From the NCBI GenBank assembly GCA_037039925.1, contig JAXRKP010001671.1, forward strand, positions 1 through 64,000: a stretch of DNA of 64,000 bases, read 5' to 3'. A program made the translations under genes and the position numbers. Positions within the stretch are counted from its first letter, which is position 1. Every line of letters starts with the position of its first letter. Below the pieces are notes generated by a model. The model was not told the DNA's origin, made no database searches, and was given only the letters and a program-made list of their open reading frames with translations. Positions 23,878 through 38,800 of the stretch are shown one piece after another. Source of the stretch: Doris montereyensis (Eukaryota > Mollusca > Gastropoda > Nudibranchia > Dorididae).

Positions 23878-26800
23878 TTACTCCGATTCGTCATCTTGAA
23901 CTATAATCAGAATCATCTTCTGTTTCATCATTGTTGTCCTTATCTTGCTCATCCTCATCATCAGAAATATCCCACTGTGGATGATCTTCAACGACTTTAG
24001 CCTCTTTCACGTCAAGCTGAAGAAAACCATATGTGTTTATTTATTTCACATTCACATATAAAATCTTTTGGTGAAGTTCAAGAAAGTGATTGATTTCAAA
24101 TATACATAAACTCTACCACAAGTTTAATACTTTCATAATTTCGCTGTACTCGTCATTAAATTTATAATAGGGTGAAAATTATGTATTTGACTTTATACTG
24201 GCTGTACATTAAAACAACTGTCTTATTGGAACACAAGAGTGACTGGAATAGGGGCAAAATGATAATGTTAGTCTTTACTCTTATACTAACAAACATCACT
24301 ATGGGGTATTTTCCCCGCTTTACTCAGGTGCACAGAATGGACTTACACGGTTAAGTTAAACTTTATGAAAGATCTAAACAAGTAGTTTCGCTTCTCGACT
24401 TACGAGGTTTAGAGTTTCAAGATGGGAATAAAACGAGAAATCTTTGTTTAGATTGTGCGCGTATTTGGAAATTTTCTATTTGTTCAATGCCTCCAATGTT
24501 TCTTAAGACACGAAAGAAGCAAGCGTTTGATCATTTGAAGGTCAAATCACATATCCCACATATCATAGACAGTTTCCCTAACGATATGTCAAAGTGGCTC
24601 ATATTCCCATTACAAGGAATTGATTTTCTTACTAGATGAAGGCAAAGGGAGATAATAATAAGCACAAAGAAATTAGCTATGTTTTACTTTGTATTTTTAT
24701 TTACATATTTTGTCCTTACCTTGATTGTATGGGACTGATCAAAGTCCATGAAATAAGAATCTGATCGTAAGACCACCACAAATTGATAGAGACCTGGTTT
24801 ACCTGGGGGCGGAAAATTTTAGCTGGACCTGAAACAAAGAAAAGGGACAATTGTGATCATTCAATTCAATGTCACCACTTTACAGGTCAGCATCATTCGT
24901 ATTTCCATTCCTAACATCAACTTTCACATTCGACAAGAAGAAAAAAGAAGCAACCATACTATATACATAGCAAACAGACAGGCTAAAAAGAAACATCAAT
25001 ACATCACAATTTATGTACTGCGCTTACCAATATCAGAAGTCGACTTTAACTCATAGACTACCATTGCCGCACAAGTGGTGCGATCACGCTATACTTATGC
25101 CATAATACAATTGTCGCACATGTGTGATCACAGCGTTGCCGAGCCATAACTATAGAAAGATTGCGCATACACGATTGCGGTAAGGAGCATCTTCTAAGCT
25201 TATTATTCTACTTCCGTTTCATACCGGAACAAGCTCTCTAGCGGGAAGGGTTAATGTTTTATCATTTCTTTTACTGCTGGCAGTGCAAACCTTTGACTAA
25301 ACCCATTTCCTTTGACAAAGTACAAAACAAGTACTACCACTAGTACTACAAGTAGGTCTACAAGTCAGAAACAGTATTGACCGCACTGTTTTCGATCAGT
25401 TTACCGCTCATCGTTTTCCAATCATTGTTTTCATCTATTTACTGATGGAAATAGTGTATTGTGTGATTGGACTCTCCACCCCAAAAATATTTTTAGCTTC
25501 TCAATTTCACTCTTTCACTCATCCCCACTCAGACAATATAAAGTTTGATCTCTTTTTTAACACTTTGTTTAAAAAATGAAGAAAAATCATAACAAAATAA
25601 AAAAGTTACAAATTTTTTAAACCACTCTACTTTTGTGGGTATCCATGCCATAATCTTGTATCGGACCTTGGGTAGTCTATGAGTTAAACATAACAAAGAT
25701 TTGTGCAAACCCCATAGAGATGAAGATAAGGCTAGGACATCCACATAGGCATCTGTCACTTCATCACAGGGACAGCACACTAGGAACCATACTAACTATA
25801 TTCCCGAAAGCATTGTTACAAGTATATTAAGTCTATATATATATATATATATATTTATTTCCATTTAGTCCCCAGCTCACTGACCGTCTCTACATCAATG
25901 TTAAAATAAATGTAACTATTGACAATAATAATAACTGCAATCCGTGATAATCACTTTGTAATGTCTTATGAAGGAAAGTTCAATCAGCTCTGAAAAAAAA
26001 AGCTTTCTTAGCCACTCCTCACCCCTCCGTCTTTAAATAAAAATATTAAACGTGTTACACCCCATCCTCCTCCTCCAAACTAATCATGAGATGTTCACAA
26101 TAATTGTAGATTAAGACTAACCATGCCTTTCCCAAGTTAAACATTGCAAGATTTTCTCTGAGTAAAGCTGTTTATGCATGACTTAATAATTACTTACGGT
26201 CTCCTCTGTTTTCAATGTACAAACATGCACTGGTGCTGTAATGAGTAGATGATGTTTTCTGTCGGCAACAAACAGCCACCACCCTTCCTGTTTTTCCTGT
26301 GGAGAGGATTTTTGTATAAACAATATTACATCCGGGCTTTTTTCCTATGATCACTGACGACATCAGGAAATTCAATTCAATTCAATTCTCTTAGAAGCAA
26401 TCCATAAAAAAGGAAATTGGTTTAGTTCTGAGATGAGCACTCACCGCAGACATGTTGTTTTCTTTTGGGGTTTTTGCCCTTTCACAATCAATCTTAAAAA
26501 CGGCTACACCTAAGGATGACAACGAGCACAGTACTCTTCAAACCAGATCGGCGGTTACAGGCAATATCATTATCAAATCAAAGTTTTCTCTCTACAACTG
26601 TATCCAAATTGTAAACTGTGAGAACACGTTATAAGTTTAAATATAAATATCTGCACGTAACTTACCCCAGGAAAGTGTGGACTGTGCACCACGTGACTCT
26701 CTTTGATCTTGGTGTCCAAGGAATTCTCTTTCTTCGACTCCATCTTATAGCTGTCCCAGTCGTCGTCATCGTCGTCGTCTGCGTTGAGTCTTCCACCGAC

Positions 26801-29800
26801 TTTTTAGGCTTTGCCGGTTTTTCTGGTGCAGCTACGACAGCCGCGGCTTCCTGATCCTCTTCTTCTGACACGTTGTTTTCTTCCTCAGCTGATTGCTCCT
26901 CTGCTTGCTCCTCGTCTTTTTCTGCCTGCTCTGATTTCCCGGTACTTCCACCCTTAGTCGGTTCGGTTCTTGTTTCTGAAACAAGCAATCAAGAGGAATG
27001 TATAAATCGGAAAAATTACACCGAGACAGTGATTTTACACTCTTAGTTTGAAAAGTAACTAAAGATTTAAACCGTATGTATGATATCAATGTTTTAAAGC
27101 AAATAAAACAATGCAAATCTTGAGCAATAGTTTGCATTTTTTCTTCTCCTCTTTTCTGCTTCCTTCCTCTTTGTTTAAACATTGAAATCCCTTAGGTAAT
27201 ACAAATTACCATGCATTGTGATGAATTACAGAGAACAAAATCTTACACTCTAATTTTTTTTTTTTTAACAACTTCTTTTTTAACTTAAACAAAAACAAAG
27301 GGAGGGATGGGGTGCTCACTACATTCCTTCCATATTTTCTATCAACTACATGCTGTGCTACAACCAACGCTTTCATTCAATCTTTAAAACAGGTTCTCCT
27401 ACACCTTCTACTGCTTAAAGCTAACATCTCCCTGAGCAAGCATTCTAACTGTCTCAGAGATGACCATGAGGACCTGGTAGTCCAGAGGCGAGGTGTTGGT
27501 CTCTCAACTAAAAGGTAGTAGGTTCAAGCCCCGCTAATGGTTGACAAATTTTATCGATAAAAAAAGGAGGTCCCATGTGCAGATTTGTGCACCAAAATTC
27601 CTACCAAAAACCCTGAGATCACCTTAGTGGTGGATGTGGATGGGTAAATCAAATCCAAAAGATAACCACAGACTATAATGGAAGTATGGTCGATCCTGTA
27701 ATTACGATCTCGTAAATTCTGTAAAGTATTAGAACAAGTACAGAATATAATTACGGGTGGACGTAGATTTTAGTCAAATACTCTAGATGAATTATTTCAT
27801 CCCCATAAACGTTTTCGTGATTAGACATGATCACGTCAATATTTCGACATTTCTCTCGACCCGTGGATAATTAAAAACTAGGCTTGGACAAGTCTGAATT
27901 TGTCTTTGTTCCTTGCTCAACCGGCGGTTAGGCTAACATCAATGTGACATGTTGTGAGAATCTTCAAGGAGGCAACTGAACCATCACATGTAACGATGAC
28001 ACCTACAGCATTGGCCAAGTCGGCTCTGGCTTGTGCTGCGGCCTTCCACTGATAAGCTTGCCTGGGCTTCTTCTTCACCTTGGGGCCTTTCTTCTTGCTT
28101 TTCTTATTCTTTTCCCATACTTTGTTTTTGGCGTCTGACTGAGCGTTCTGTAAATCAAATAGAGATATGAGGGAAACATTTTTTGTTAGCCTGATCTGAT
28201 CTGCTAGGAAATTTGAAAATTTTGACTGTACACAGGGCCCTGACAGATTCATTTCCAATAACATGTTTTAACCTTTAGGCCAGGGCTTGACTAATTGCTT
28301 TATTTGAATCTAAACCATATACCATAAGCAGTAACATCGGAGTACATTGAGCGTAAACAAGATAATCATCATAATAATAATAATAATAACGATAATGATG
28401 TTGGAACATTTCTATAGCGCCACAGCTCGATGAAGGCAGGTCATTGGCAGACAGTGGTAAAAGAATCAGAATGCATGGATAGAGGTCAGGACCAACTAGT
28501 AGCCCCTGCTAATCATCCACATCGAAATCAAGGAAGACAGCATCCATAAGAAAATAAATGAGCTATTTTCCATAATAGAAGAGTAGTAGGAAAACTAAAG
28601 AGAGATAAATCAGAAACATAACAATAAGAGATGAAACCAAAGCATATGACATTAAAGCTAAGATAGAAATATGAACTCAGATGGTTTGGGCATGTAAACA
28701 GAACGAATGAAAGGAGAATAGCTAGATCAGTATACAATGCTAAAACCTAAGATAAAAGACTAAAAGGTAGACCTCAGAGAAAGCGGGACAGAAGATATAA
28801 AAGAGGCGCTAAAGCAAAGAAATGTAAAAGCTTCACAGAAGGAAATAGAAAATGGCAGGACAGGGTAGCCCGGAGAAAGATCATTTTGGGCATCTGAACT
28901 CATACACTGAAAGGTAGAATGAGAACTGATAAAGAAAGAAAGATATATGAAAGACACAAGAATAAAGGTATTAACACACAGATCACAAATGTGATTGATC
29001 CTTTCACTTAAAGTATCTACTTCTTCTTCTTATCCTCATAGTGCTTGGGCAGCACATAAGGCTGAAAAGTATCTATTTCCAACCATTAAAAAAGGTTGAT
29101 GTCAAGGTAGAAATTGATCAAGGTTTTGTTTGTTGTTGTTTTTTGTTGAGGGGGGTGGGGGGTGTTGGGAGGACGGGGGGGGGGGGGGGGTATACATGTC
29201 AATTGTTATAACATGACAATGCTGCCAGCTTCTATTGACTGCCTTAATTTGTACTATTGTATCTAACTGGCATGAAAATTATCTCAACAAAGTAGTGAAA
29301 TTCATATATTATTTTATTAACCCAATATATTGCTTTAGGACTGGAAAAATAAACTAGTAAGAAACAAAAGAAGGGTATGAAAAAAAGAAAAAAATATTCT
29401 TTATAGTATTTTTTTATGTTGATAATGAGCTTACAGCAATTCAGATGAGGTAACTGTATCACTGTCAAAACATCACCAGTTGGGGTTTGTTCTAGCACAG
29501 TTCAAGTCAAAATTGACTCCATTCCAATTCATCCATAACAGAATAAATGGAATGATAAAGTGCTGACATAATTTACTCATGGGTTTTAGATGCGGTTTGT
29601 CTCTTGAGATATCTCAATAAAACAACTTCTATTTGTGCTACTGTATCTAACTGGCTTGAAGATTTTATCTCAACAGAACAACTTCTATTGACTGCCTTAG
29701 TTTGTGCTACTGTATCTAACTGGCTTGAAGACTTTATCTCAACAGAACAACTTCTATTGACTGCCTTAATTTGTGCTACTGTATCTAACTGGCTTGAAAA

Positions 29801-32800
29801 TTATCTCAACAAAAAACTTCTATTTGTGCTACTGTATCTAACTAGCTTGAAGATTTTATCTCAACAGAACAACTTCTATTGACTGCCTTAATTTGTGCTA
29901 CTGTATCTAACTGGCTTGAAGATTTTATTTCCACAGAACAACTTCTATTGACTGTCTTAATTTGTGCTACTGTATCTAACTAGCTTAAAATTATCTCAAC
30001 AAAACAGCTTCTATTGACTGCCTTCATTTGTGCTATTGTATCTAACTGGCATGCAAATTATCTCAACAAATAAGTGAAATTCATATATTATTTCATTAAC
30101 CCAATATATTGCTTTAGGACTGGAAAAATAAACTAGTAAGAAACAAAAAGAAGGGTATGAAAAAAGAAAAAATATATTCTTTATAGTATTTTTTTATGTT
30201 GATAATGAGCTTACAGCAATTCAGATGAGGTAACCGTATCACTGTCAAAACATCACCAGTTGGGGTTTGTTCTAGCACAGTTCAAGTCAAAATTGACTCC
30301 ATTCCAATTCATCCATAACAGAATAAATGGAATGTTAAAGTGCTGACATAATTTACTCATGGGTTTTAGATGCGGTTTGTCTCTTGAGATATCTTAACAA
30401 AACAACTTCTATTGACTGCTGTAATTTGTGCTACTGTATCTAACTGGCTTGAAGATGTTATCTCAACAAAACAACTTCTATTGACTGCCTTAATTTGTGC
30501 TACTGTATCTAACTGGCTTGAAGATGTTATCTCAACAGAACAACTTCTATTGACTGCCTTAATTTGTGCTACTGTATCTAACTGGCTTTGAAGATGTTAT
30601 CTCAACAAAACAACTTCTATTGACTCCCTTAATTTCTGCTACTGTATCTAACTGGATTGAAAATTATCTCAACAAAACAACTTCTATTGAATGCCTTAAT
30701 TTGTGCTACTGTATCTAACTGGCTTGAAAATTATCTCAACAAAACAACTTCTATTGACTGCCTTAGTTTGTGCTACTGTATCTAACTGGCTTGAAGATGT
30801 TATCTCAACAGTACAACTTCTATTGACTGCTGTAATTTCTGCTACTGTATCTAACTGGCTTGAAAATTATCTCAACAAAACAACTTCTATTGACTGTCTT
30901 AATTTGTGCTACTGTATCTAACTGGCATGAAAATTGTCTCAACAAAATAGTGAATTTCATATATTATTTCATTAACCCAATATATTGCTTTAGGACTGGA
31001 AAAATAAACTAGTAAGAAACAAAAAGAAGGGTATGAAAAAAAGAAAAAATATTCTTTATAGTATTTTTTTATGTTGATAATGAGCTTACAGCAATTCAGA
31101 TGAGGTAACTGTATCACTGTCAAAACATCACCAGTTGGGGTTTGTTCTAGCACAGTTCAAGTCAAAATTGACTCCATTCCAATTCATCCATAACAGAATA
31201 AATGGAATGATAAAGTGCTGACATAATTTACTCATGGGTTTTAGATGTGGTTTGTCTCTTGAGATATCTCAACAAAACAACTTCTATTTGTGCTACTGTA
31301 TCTAACTGGCTTGAAGATTTTATCTCAACAGAACAACTGCTATTGACTGCCTTAGTTTGTGCTACTGTATCTAACTGGGTTGAAGATTTTATCTCAACAG
31401 AACAACTTCTATTGACTGCCTTAGTTTGTGCTACTGTATCTAACTGGCTTGAAAATTATCTCAACAAAACAACTTCTATTTGTGCTACTGTATCTAACTG
31501 GCTTGAAGATTTTATCTCAACAGAACAACTTCTATTGACTGCCTTAATTTGTGCTACTGTATCTAACTGGCTTGAAGATTTTATTTCCACAGAACAACTT
31601 CCTATTGACTGTCTTAATTTGTGCTACTGTATCTAACTAGCTTAAAAATTATCTCAACAAAACAGCTTCTATTGACTGCCTTAATTTGTGCTACTGTATC
31701 TAACTGGCTTGAAAATTATCTCAACAAAACAACTTCTATTGACTGCCTTAATTTGTGCTACTGTATCTAACTGGCTTGAAAATTTTATTTCAACAGAACA
31801 AGTTCTATTGACTGTCTTCATTTGTGCTACTGTATCTAACTAGCTTAAAAATTATCTCAACAAAAAAAGGTTCTATTGACTGCCTTAATTTGTGCTACTG
31901 TATCTAACTGGCATGAAAATTATCTCAACAAAGTAGTGAAATTCATATATTATTTCATTAACCCAATATATTGCTTTAGGACTGGAAAAATAAACTAGTA
32001 AGAAACAAAAGAAGGGTATGAAAAAAGAAAAAATATATTCTTTATAGTATTTTTTTATGTTGATAATGAGCTTACAGCAATTCAGATGAGGTAACTGTAT
32101 CACTGTCAAAACATCACCAGTTGGGGTTTGTTCTAGCACAGCTCAAGTCCAAATTGACTCCATTCCAATTCATCCATAACAGAATAAATGGAATGATAAA
32201 GTGCTGACATAATTTACTCATGGGTTTAGATGCGGTTTGTCTCTTGAGATATCTTAACAAAACAACTTCTATTTGTGCTACTGTATCTAACTGGCTTGAA
32301 GATTTTTCTCAACAAAACAACTTCTATTGACTGCCTTAATTTGTGCTACTGTATCTAACTGGCTTGAAGATTTTATCTCAACAGAACTTCTATTGACTGC
32401 CTTAATTTGTGCTACTGTATTGAACTGGCTTGACGATTTTATCTCAACAAAGCAATTTCTATTTCTATTGACTGCCTTAATTTGTGCTACTGTATCTAAC
32501 TGGATTGAAAATTATCTCAACAGAACAACTTCTATTTAATGCCTTAATTTGTGCTACTGTATCTAATTGGCTTTAAGATTTTATCTTAACAAAACAACTA
32601 TTGACTGCCTTAATTTTTGCTACTGTATCTAACCGGCTTGAAGATTTTATTTCAACAGAACAACTTCTATTGACTGCCTTAATTTGTGCTACTGTATATA
32701 ATTGGCTTGAAAATTATCTCAACACAACAACTTCTATTTCTATTGACTGCCTTAATTTGTGCTACTGTATCTAACTGGCTTGAAGATTTTATCTCAACAG

Positions 32801-35800
32801 AACAACTTCTATTGACTGCCTTAATTTGTTCTTCTGTATCTAAGTGGCTTGAAAATTATCTCAACAAAACAACCTCTATTTCTAATGACTGCCTTAATTT
32901 GTGCTACTGTATCTAACTGGCTTGAAAATTATCTCAACAGAACAACTTCTATTTACTGCCTTAATTTGTGCTACTGTATTTAATTGGCTTTAAGATTTTA
33001 TCTTAACAAAACAACTATTGACTGCCTTAATTTTTGCTACTGTATCTAACTGGCTTGAAGATTTTATTTCAACAGAACAACTTCTATTGACTGCCTTAAT
33101 TTGTGCTACTGTATCTAACTGGCTTGAAAATTATCTCAACAAAACAACTTCTATTTCTATTGACTGCCTTAATTTGTGCTACTGTATCTAACTGGCTTGA
33201 AGATTTTATCTCAACAGAACTTCTATTGACTGCCTTATTTGTGCTACTGTATCTAACTGGCTTGAAGATTTATCTCAACAGAACAACTTCTATTGACTGC
33301 CTTAATTTGTTCTTCTGTATCTAAGTGGCATGAAAATTATCTCAACAAAACAACCTCTATTTCTAATGACTGCCTTAATTTGTGCTACTGTATCTAACTG
33401 GCTTGAAAATTATCTCAACAAAACAACTTCTATTGACTGCCTTATTTGTGCTACTGTATCTAACTGGCTTGAAGATGTTATCTCAACAAAAACAACTTCT
33501 ATTGACTCCCTTAATTTCTGCTACTGTATCTAAGTGGCTTGAAGATTTTATCTCAACAAAACAACTTCTATTGACTGTCTTTATTTGTGCTACTGTATCT
33601 AACTGGCTTGAAGATGTTATCTCAACAGAATAACTTTATTGACTGCCTTAATTTGTGCTACTGTATCTAACTGGCATGAAAATTGTCTCAACAAAATAAC
33701 GAATTTCACATATTATTTAATTAACCCAATATATTGCTTTAGGACTGAAAAAATAAACTAGTAAGAAACAAAAGAAGGGTATGAAAAAGAAAAAAATATT
33801 CTTTATAGTATTTTTTTATGTTGATAATGAGCTTACAGTAATCCAGATGAGGTAACTGTATCACTGTCAAAACATCACCAGTTAGTTTGTTCTAGCACAG
33901 TTCAAGTCAAAATTGACTCCATTCCAATTCATCCATAACAGAATAAATGGAATGATAAAGTGCTGACATAATTTACTCATGGGTTTTAGATGCGGTTTGT
34001 CTCTTGAGATATCTTAACAAAACAACTTCTATTGACTGCTGTAATTTCTGCTACTGTATCTAACTGGCTTGAAGATGTTATCTCAACAAAACAACTTCTA
34101 TTGACTCCTTAATTTGTGCTACTGTATCTAAGTGGCTTGAAGATGTTATCTTAACAAAACAACTTCTATTGACTGCCTTAATTTGTGCTACTGTATCTAA
34201 CTGGCTTGAAAATTATCTCAACAAAAACAACTTCTATTGACTCCCTTAATTTGTGCTACTGTATCTAAGTGGCTTGACGATTTTATCTCAACAAAACAAC
34301 TTCTATTGACTCCCTTAATTTTAAGATTTTATCTCAACAGAATAACTGCCTTATCTAAGTGGCTTCAAGATTTTATCTCAACAGAACAACTTCTATTGAC
34401 TGCCTTAATTTGTGCTACTGTATCTAACTGGCATGAAAATTGTCTCAACAAAATAGTAAATTTCATATATTATTTCATTAACCCAATATATTGCTTTAGG
34501 ACTGGAAAAATAAACTAGTAAGAAACAAAAGAAGGGTATGAAAAAGAAAAAAACATTCTTTATAGTATTTTTTTATGTTGATAATGAGCTTACAGCAATT
34601 CAGATGAGGCAACTGTATCACTGTCAAAACATCACCAGTTGGGGTTTGTTCTAGCACAGTTCAAGTCAAAATTGACTCCATTCCAATTCATCCATAACAG
34701 AATAAATGGAATGATAAAGTGCTGACATAATTTACTCATGGGTTTTAGATGTGGTTTGTCTCTTGAGATATCTCAACAAAACAACTTTATTTGTGCAACT
34801 GTATCTAACTGGCTTGAAGATTTTATCTCAACAGAACAACTTTTTGACTGCCTTAGTTTGTATTTTATCTAAATGGCCTTAGTTTGTGCTACTGTATAAA
34901 TGGCTTATTTCAACAGAACAACTTCTATTGACTGTCTTAATTTGTGCTACTGTATCTGACTAGCTTAAAAATGATCTCAACAAAACAGCTGACTCTTTAT
35001 TGTATCTAACAAACCGGCTACTGCTAATGCAAATTATTAGTATTTGTGCTACTGTATATGGTATTACTTTCATTAACTGTATCTGACTAGCTTAAAAATG
35101 ATCTCAACAAAACAGCTTCTATTGACTGCCTTTATTTGTGCTACATGCAAATTATCTCAACAAAGTAGTGAAATTCATATATTATTTCATTAACCCAATA
35201 TATTGCTTTAGGACTGGAAAAATAAACTAGTAAGAAACAATAGAGGGGGTATGAAAAAAGAAAAAAAATATTCTTTATAGTATTTTTTTATGTTGATAAT
35301 GAGCTTACAGCAATTCAGATGAGGTAACTGTATCACTGTCAAAACATCACCAGTTGGGGTTTGTTCTAGCACAGCTCAAGTCAAAATTGACTCCATTCCA
35401 ATTCATCCATAACAGAATAAATCGAATGTTAAAGTGCTGACATACTTTACTCATGGGTTTTAGATGCGGTTTGTCTCTTGAAATATCTGCTGTATCCTTT
35501 TTATCCACTCTAATGACACACTAACATATTTCCTTCAACCCTTAAACAGGTATACGTCTCTTTCAAGAACCTTACCTGTTTTTCTTCATCCTCTTCTTCC
35601 TCAAGCTCTTTCCCCTCTTTCTCCTCCTGCTCTCCTCTCTGTCCATGTCTCCTCTGTCTGATACATCTTCAATCAAGTTGTTCATTAAAACTTCTTTTTC
35701 AAACATGCTCCCCAAATCTTGTCGCATCAGTGTAACAGTTACTGTCACAATGGAACCAGCCGTGATTGTTGTATCTTCCTCGTCTAACACTGCAATGGAC

Positions 35801-38800
35801 ATTTTTGCATTCAATTTACACATCTTAAAACCATTGCTCACATTAAATTCAAGCTAAAATGCAAGAAAGAAACAGTTTTTTCTTATGCAATGACAGAGCT
35901 CGTTGACACTAATCTAATCAAAGATGCTCCCCACCCACAGAAATGAATATTCATGTCTTAAGATCCAAGCAAATGTTAAGGCTGTAGTTAGTGATTGGGT
36001 GAAATTGTAGAAGTTTTTAAGAGGAAATAATACAAACGAGTTGGAGAATCTTAGAGATTTTAAGAGGATTTCTTTTATCGTAGGAGATTTTAAAACTTTC
36101 TAGAGTGCCTTGAGTCCTGGTTTAGGGAATACTGTAAGGCATCTAAAAGACGTCATAAACGTCTGATAAAGTAAAGTATCGCACCTAGTTTGATAAAACA
36201 ACACCCTTTCTGTAAACTTACCTTCTGTTTTCACCAACATTTTCACATGGGGCAACTGAGCACAGACAGTGATAACATCCATATATTCAGCATCTGACAA
36301 ACTTCTGAGCATTAGTCTACGGTCTGCTTCTTTCATATTTATCAAATCACGTATACGTCGTATATCACGCTGAAAGAAATATATTTACAATGTTATCAAA
36401 AGCCAGTCGACATCTTAAAAAACACAAGACAATTGAAATCAACAAACAATGTGTATTTCCAAGAACAAAAAAAATAAGAGAAGACCTCTTTTAAATGTTT
36501 TAGAATTATTTTTTTAAACATAACACCCTATCTCAGCCATTTGATGTGAAGTTTAAAGTAATCATGAGCTTGAGTAAATTAACTCGTCAAAAAACGGCCA
36601 TCCGAAGAAATATGTATGTGCCATTAAAACAGATCTTTAAGAGAAAACAAAATGTGCATGATGAACCTTTCTTGTGGTAAAATGTCGGAGCATGTCAGGC
36701 GTGACATGTGGCAACTGCTGAAGGGGGCTTGATTTCTCTTCAACTGCTTGTATGACCATCTGGCTAAGTTTCATTATGTTCTCTATCGTTTCCAAGCGAG
36801 AGGCTGACTCACTGAAAGGTGAATTCAAGATTTCAGGGATTTATACCATGAGTAAAGAAAACGATGTCAGAGGAATGCATAAAAAAGGTGATTGAAAAAG
36901 CGTGCTTTATCTTCACAAGAGATTCTACAAACAAAATGCAATATTTCATAAAACACATCTTTCGTTTCATACATACAAATTAAAAAGTTATCACTACTGG
37001 TCATTGAACTCAAAAACTAATGAAATTAGAAAGAATAAAAAACAAATAATAGCCTAACAAAAGTGTAGAAAGCAATAGTTTAACATTGGTTGTTGCATAG
37101 AATCCCACAAGCAGACAGGGCTAGCCATGCGCTTCCTTTTATAACCTATTTATTATCGTTACACTGCCAATATTTTTCAATTGTCCATAGCATTAAACAG
37201 TGCACAGGGCAGTACTAAACCATAAACCATGTTACTAATGAAACATAAACAAACCTCTGCCAGACATAGCCATGGCCACCAAGCCAGCACAGATATTCAC
37301 CATCTCATTGATGAGGTAAGGACACTTTTTTAAAAGGTACCTCTGATCTGTGGATTTGAATGAGAACAAAAAAAACCTGTTCATTTGATGTGTTAAAAGA
37401 TCCTGTACCTTTTTGATTATTATTACGACACAGATACCGAAACACTTGTAAAGTATACCATAAAACAATATGAACAAGATATGCATTTATCAACAAAAGG
37501 ACAGTCTGAGAATGAAGAAATTAAGACAGTGGAGAAACCCAATACTGCCAAATAAATATTTATCAACATAAAAACAACGTATAATAAATTATGTTACAGT
37601 GCTCAAACCACCTGAGTTTTTCAATCAAATTTAAACTAAAACATTTATCCTATATTTTAGTTTTAGCAATGCCAGTACATGCTCGAGCAATACCGTTAGC
37701 AATGCCAGTAAAATAAATAAAATAGAGAGGTGCCAGTAATTCAGTCAATACAGCATTTGACTATACTCCAGGAGGCCTGAGTTTGATTCCCAGTCCAGGC
37801 AAACTTTTCTAGCCCTTCTGTCGACCCAGCAGCGAAATGGGTACCTAGTCTTTTCAGACTCAGCGAAAGAAAAGGTGGCATGACAAGCAATGGTAACTAC
37901 CACCTATGAGTAAGCTTAATTTCCTCAAACGGACCCAACAAACTTGATTTGATATGATCATGCTGCATGCCTAGAAAAATCAGGACTATACTCCTGATTA
38001 AAGGTAAAGAAGAATTTATAGTCCATATCCCTGCACAAGTGTAGGCTCACAAACTGTTTATCATTTATCTCCCGGCAGGCCATTTAATTCAAAGTCCTTC
38101 TCAACTCCCTGGGGAGCAAACAGTCCAGTAGCCTGTTAGGTGCTTCATACTAACACTGATAACATTTTTCTCTACATATAGCTGGGTATTCATTCACACC
38201 TGAGTCAAGTGAGGAATACAGAGTGAAGTACTTTTCCCAAGAGTACAACGTCATGGAAAAAAACATCTGGGTCAGCCATGATTGCCCTACGCTCAACTCT
38301 GGGTATGGAACTTACCTACTTCTAGTAAAAATACAGTGAGTTTCAGTGAGTCAACAAATTGTTTAACTACTTTTCTTAAACCGTTAAGAAATTACAAAAA
38401 CTTAATTGAGCAATAGGAGATAAATATAACTCTTAAAAATGGTACCAAGATCATACTTTGTAAAAACAAAAGTTTTTAATTCTGTGAATTACATAATAAA
38501 GTAATTTCATTTCGCAGTCTGGTAATATTTTCACTTGATTTGATTTGATTTTCCCACATCCACAATTAAGGTGATCTCGGGGTTTTTGGTAGGATTTTTA
38601 ATTTTGCCCGGATTGCCCTGTAAACAGCCAAGGGGTCTTTAATGTGCACAGAGTGTTGTGATCTGCATACGGGACCTCCTTTTCATCATCCGTCTCCAAT
38701 GGGACTAGGTGTCGATCCACCTACCTGGATCAGGGGAGTAGATTTTGCTAGAAAAAAAACTGAAGAAAATATTTCAACTATTGACGAGGCTCAAACCCAC

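Noticed and set aside
29244..32139. Recurrent 84-codon minus-strand frame in the satellite spacer
   Set aside because: The frame repeats because the DNA repeats; it has no start context, no family resemblance, and indels between copies.
29222..35490. CRISPR-like alternation of repeat and spacer
   Set aside because: Monomers are 69 bp and contiguous, the interrupting block is always the same, and the host context is an animal intron.
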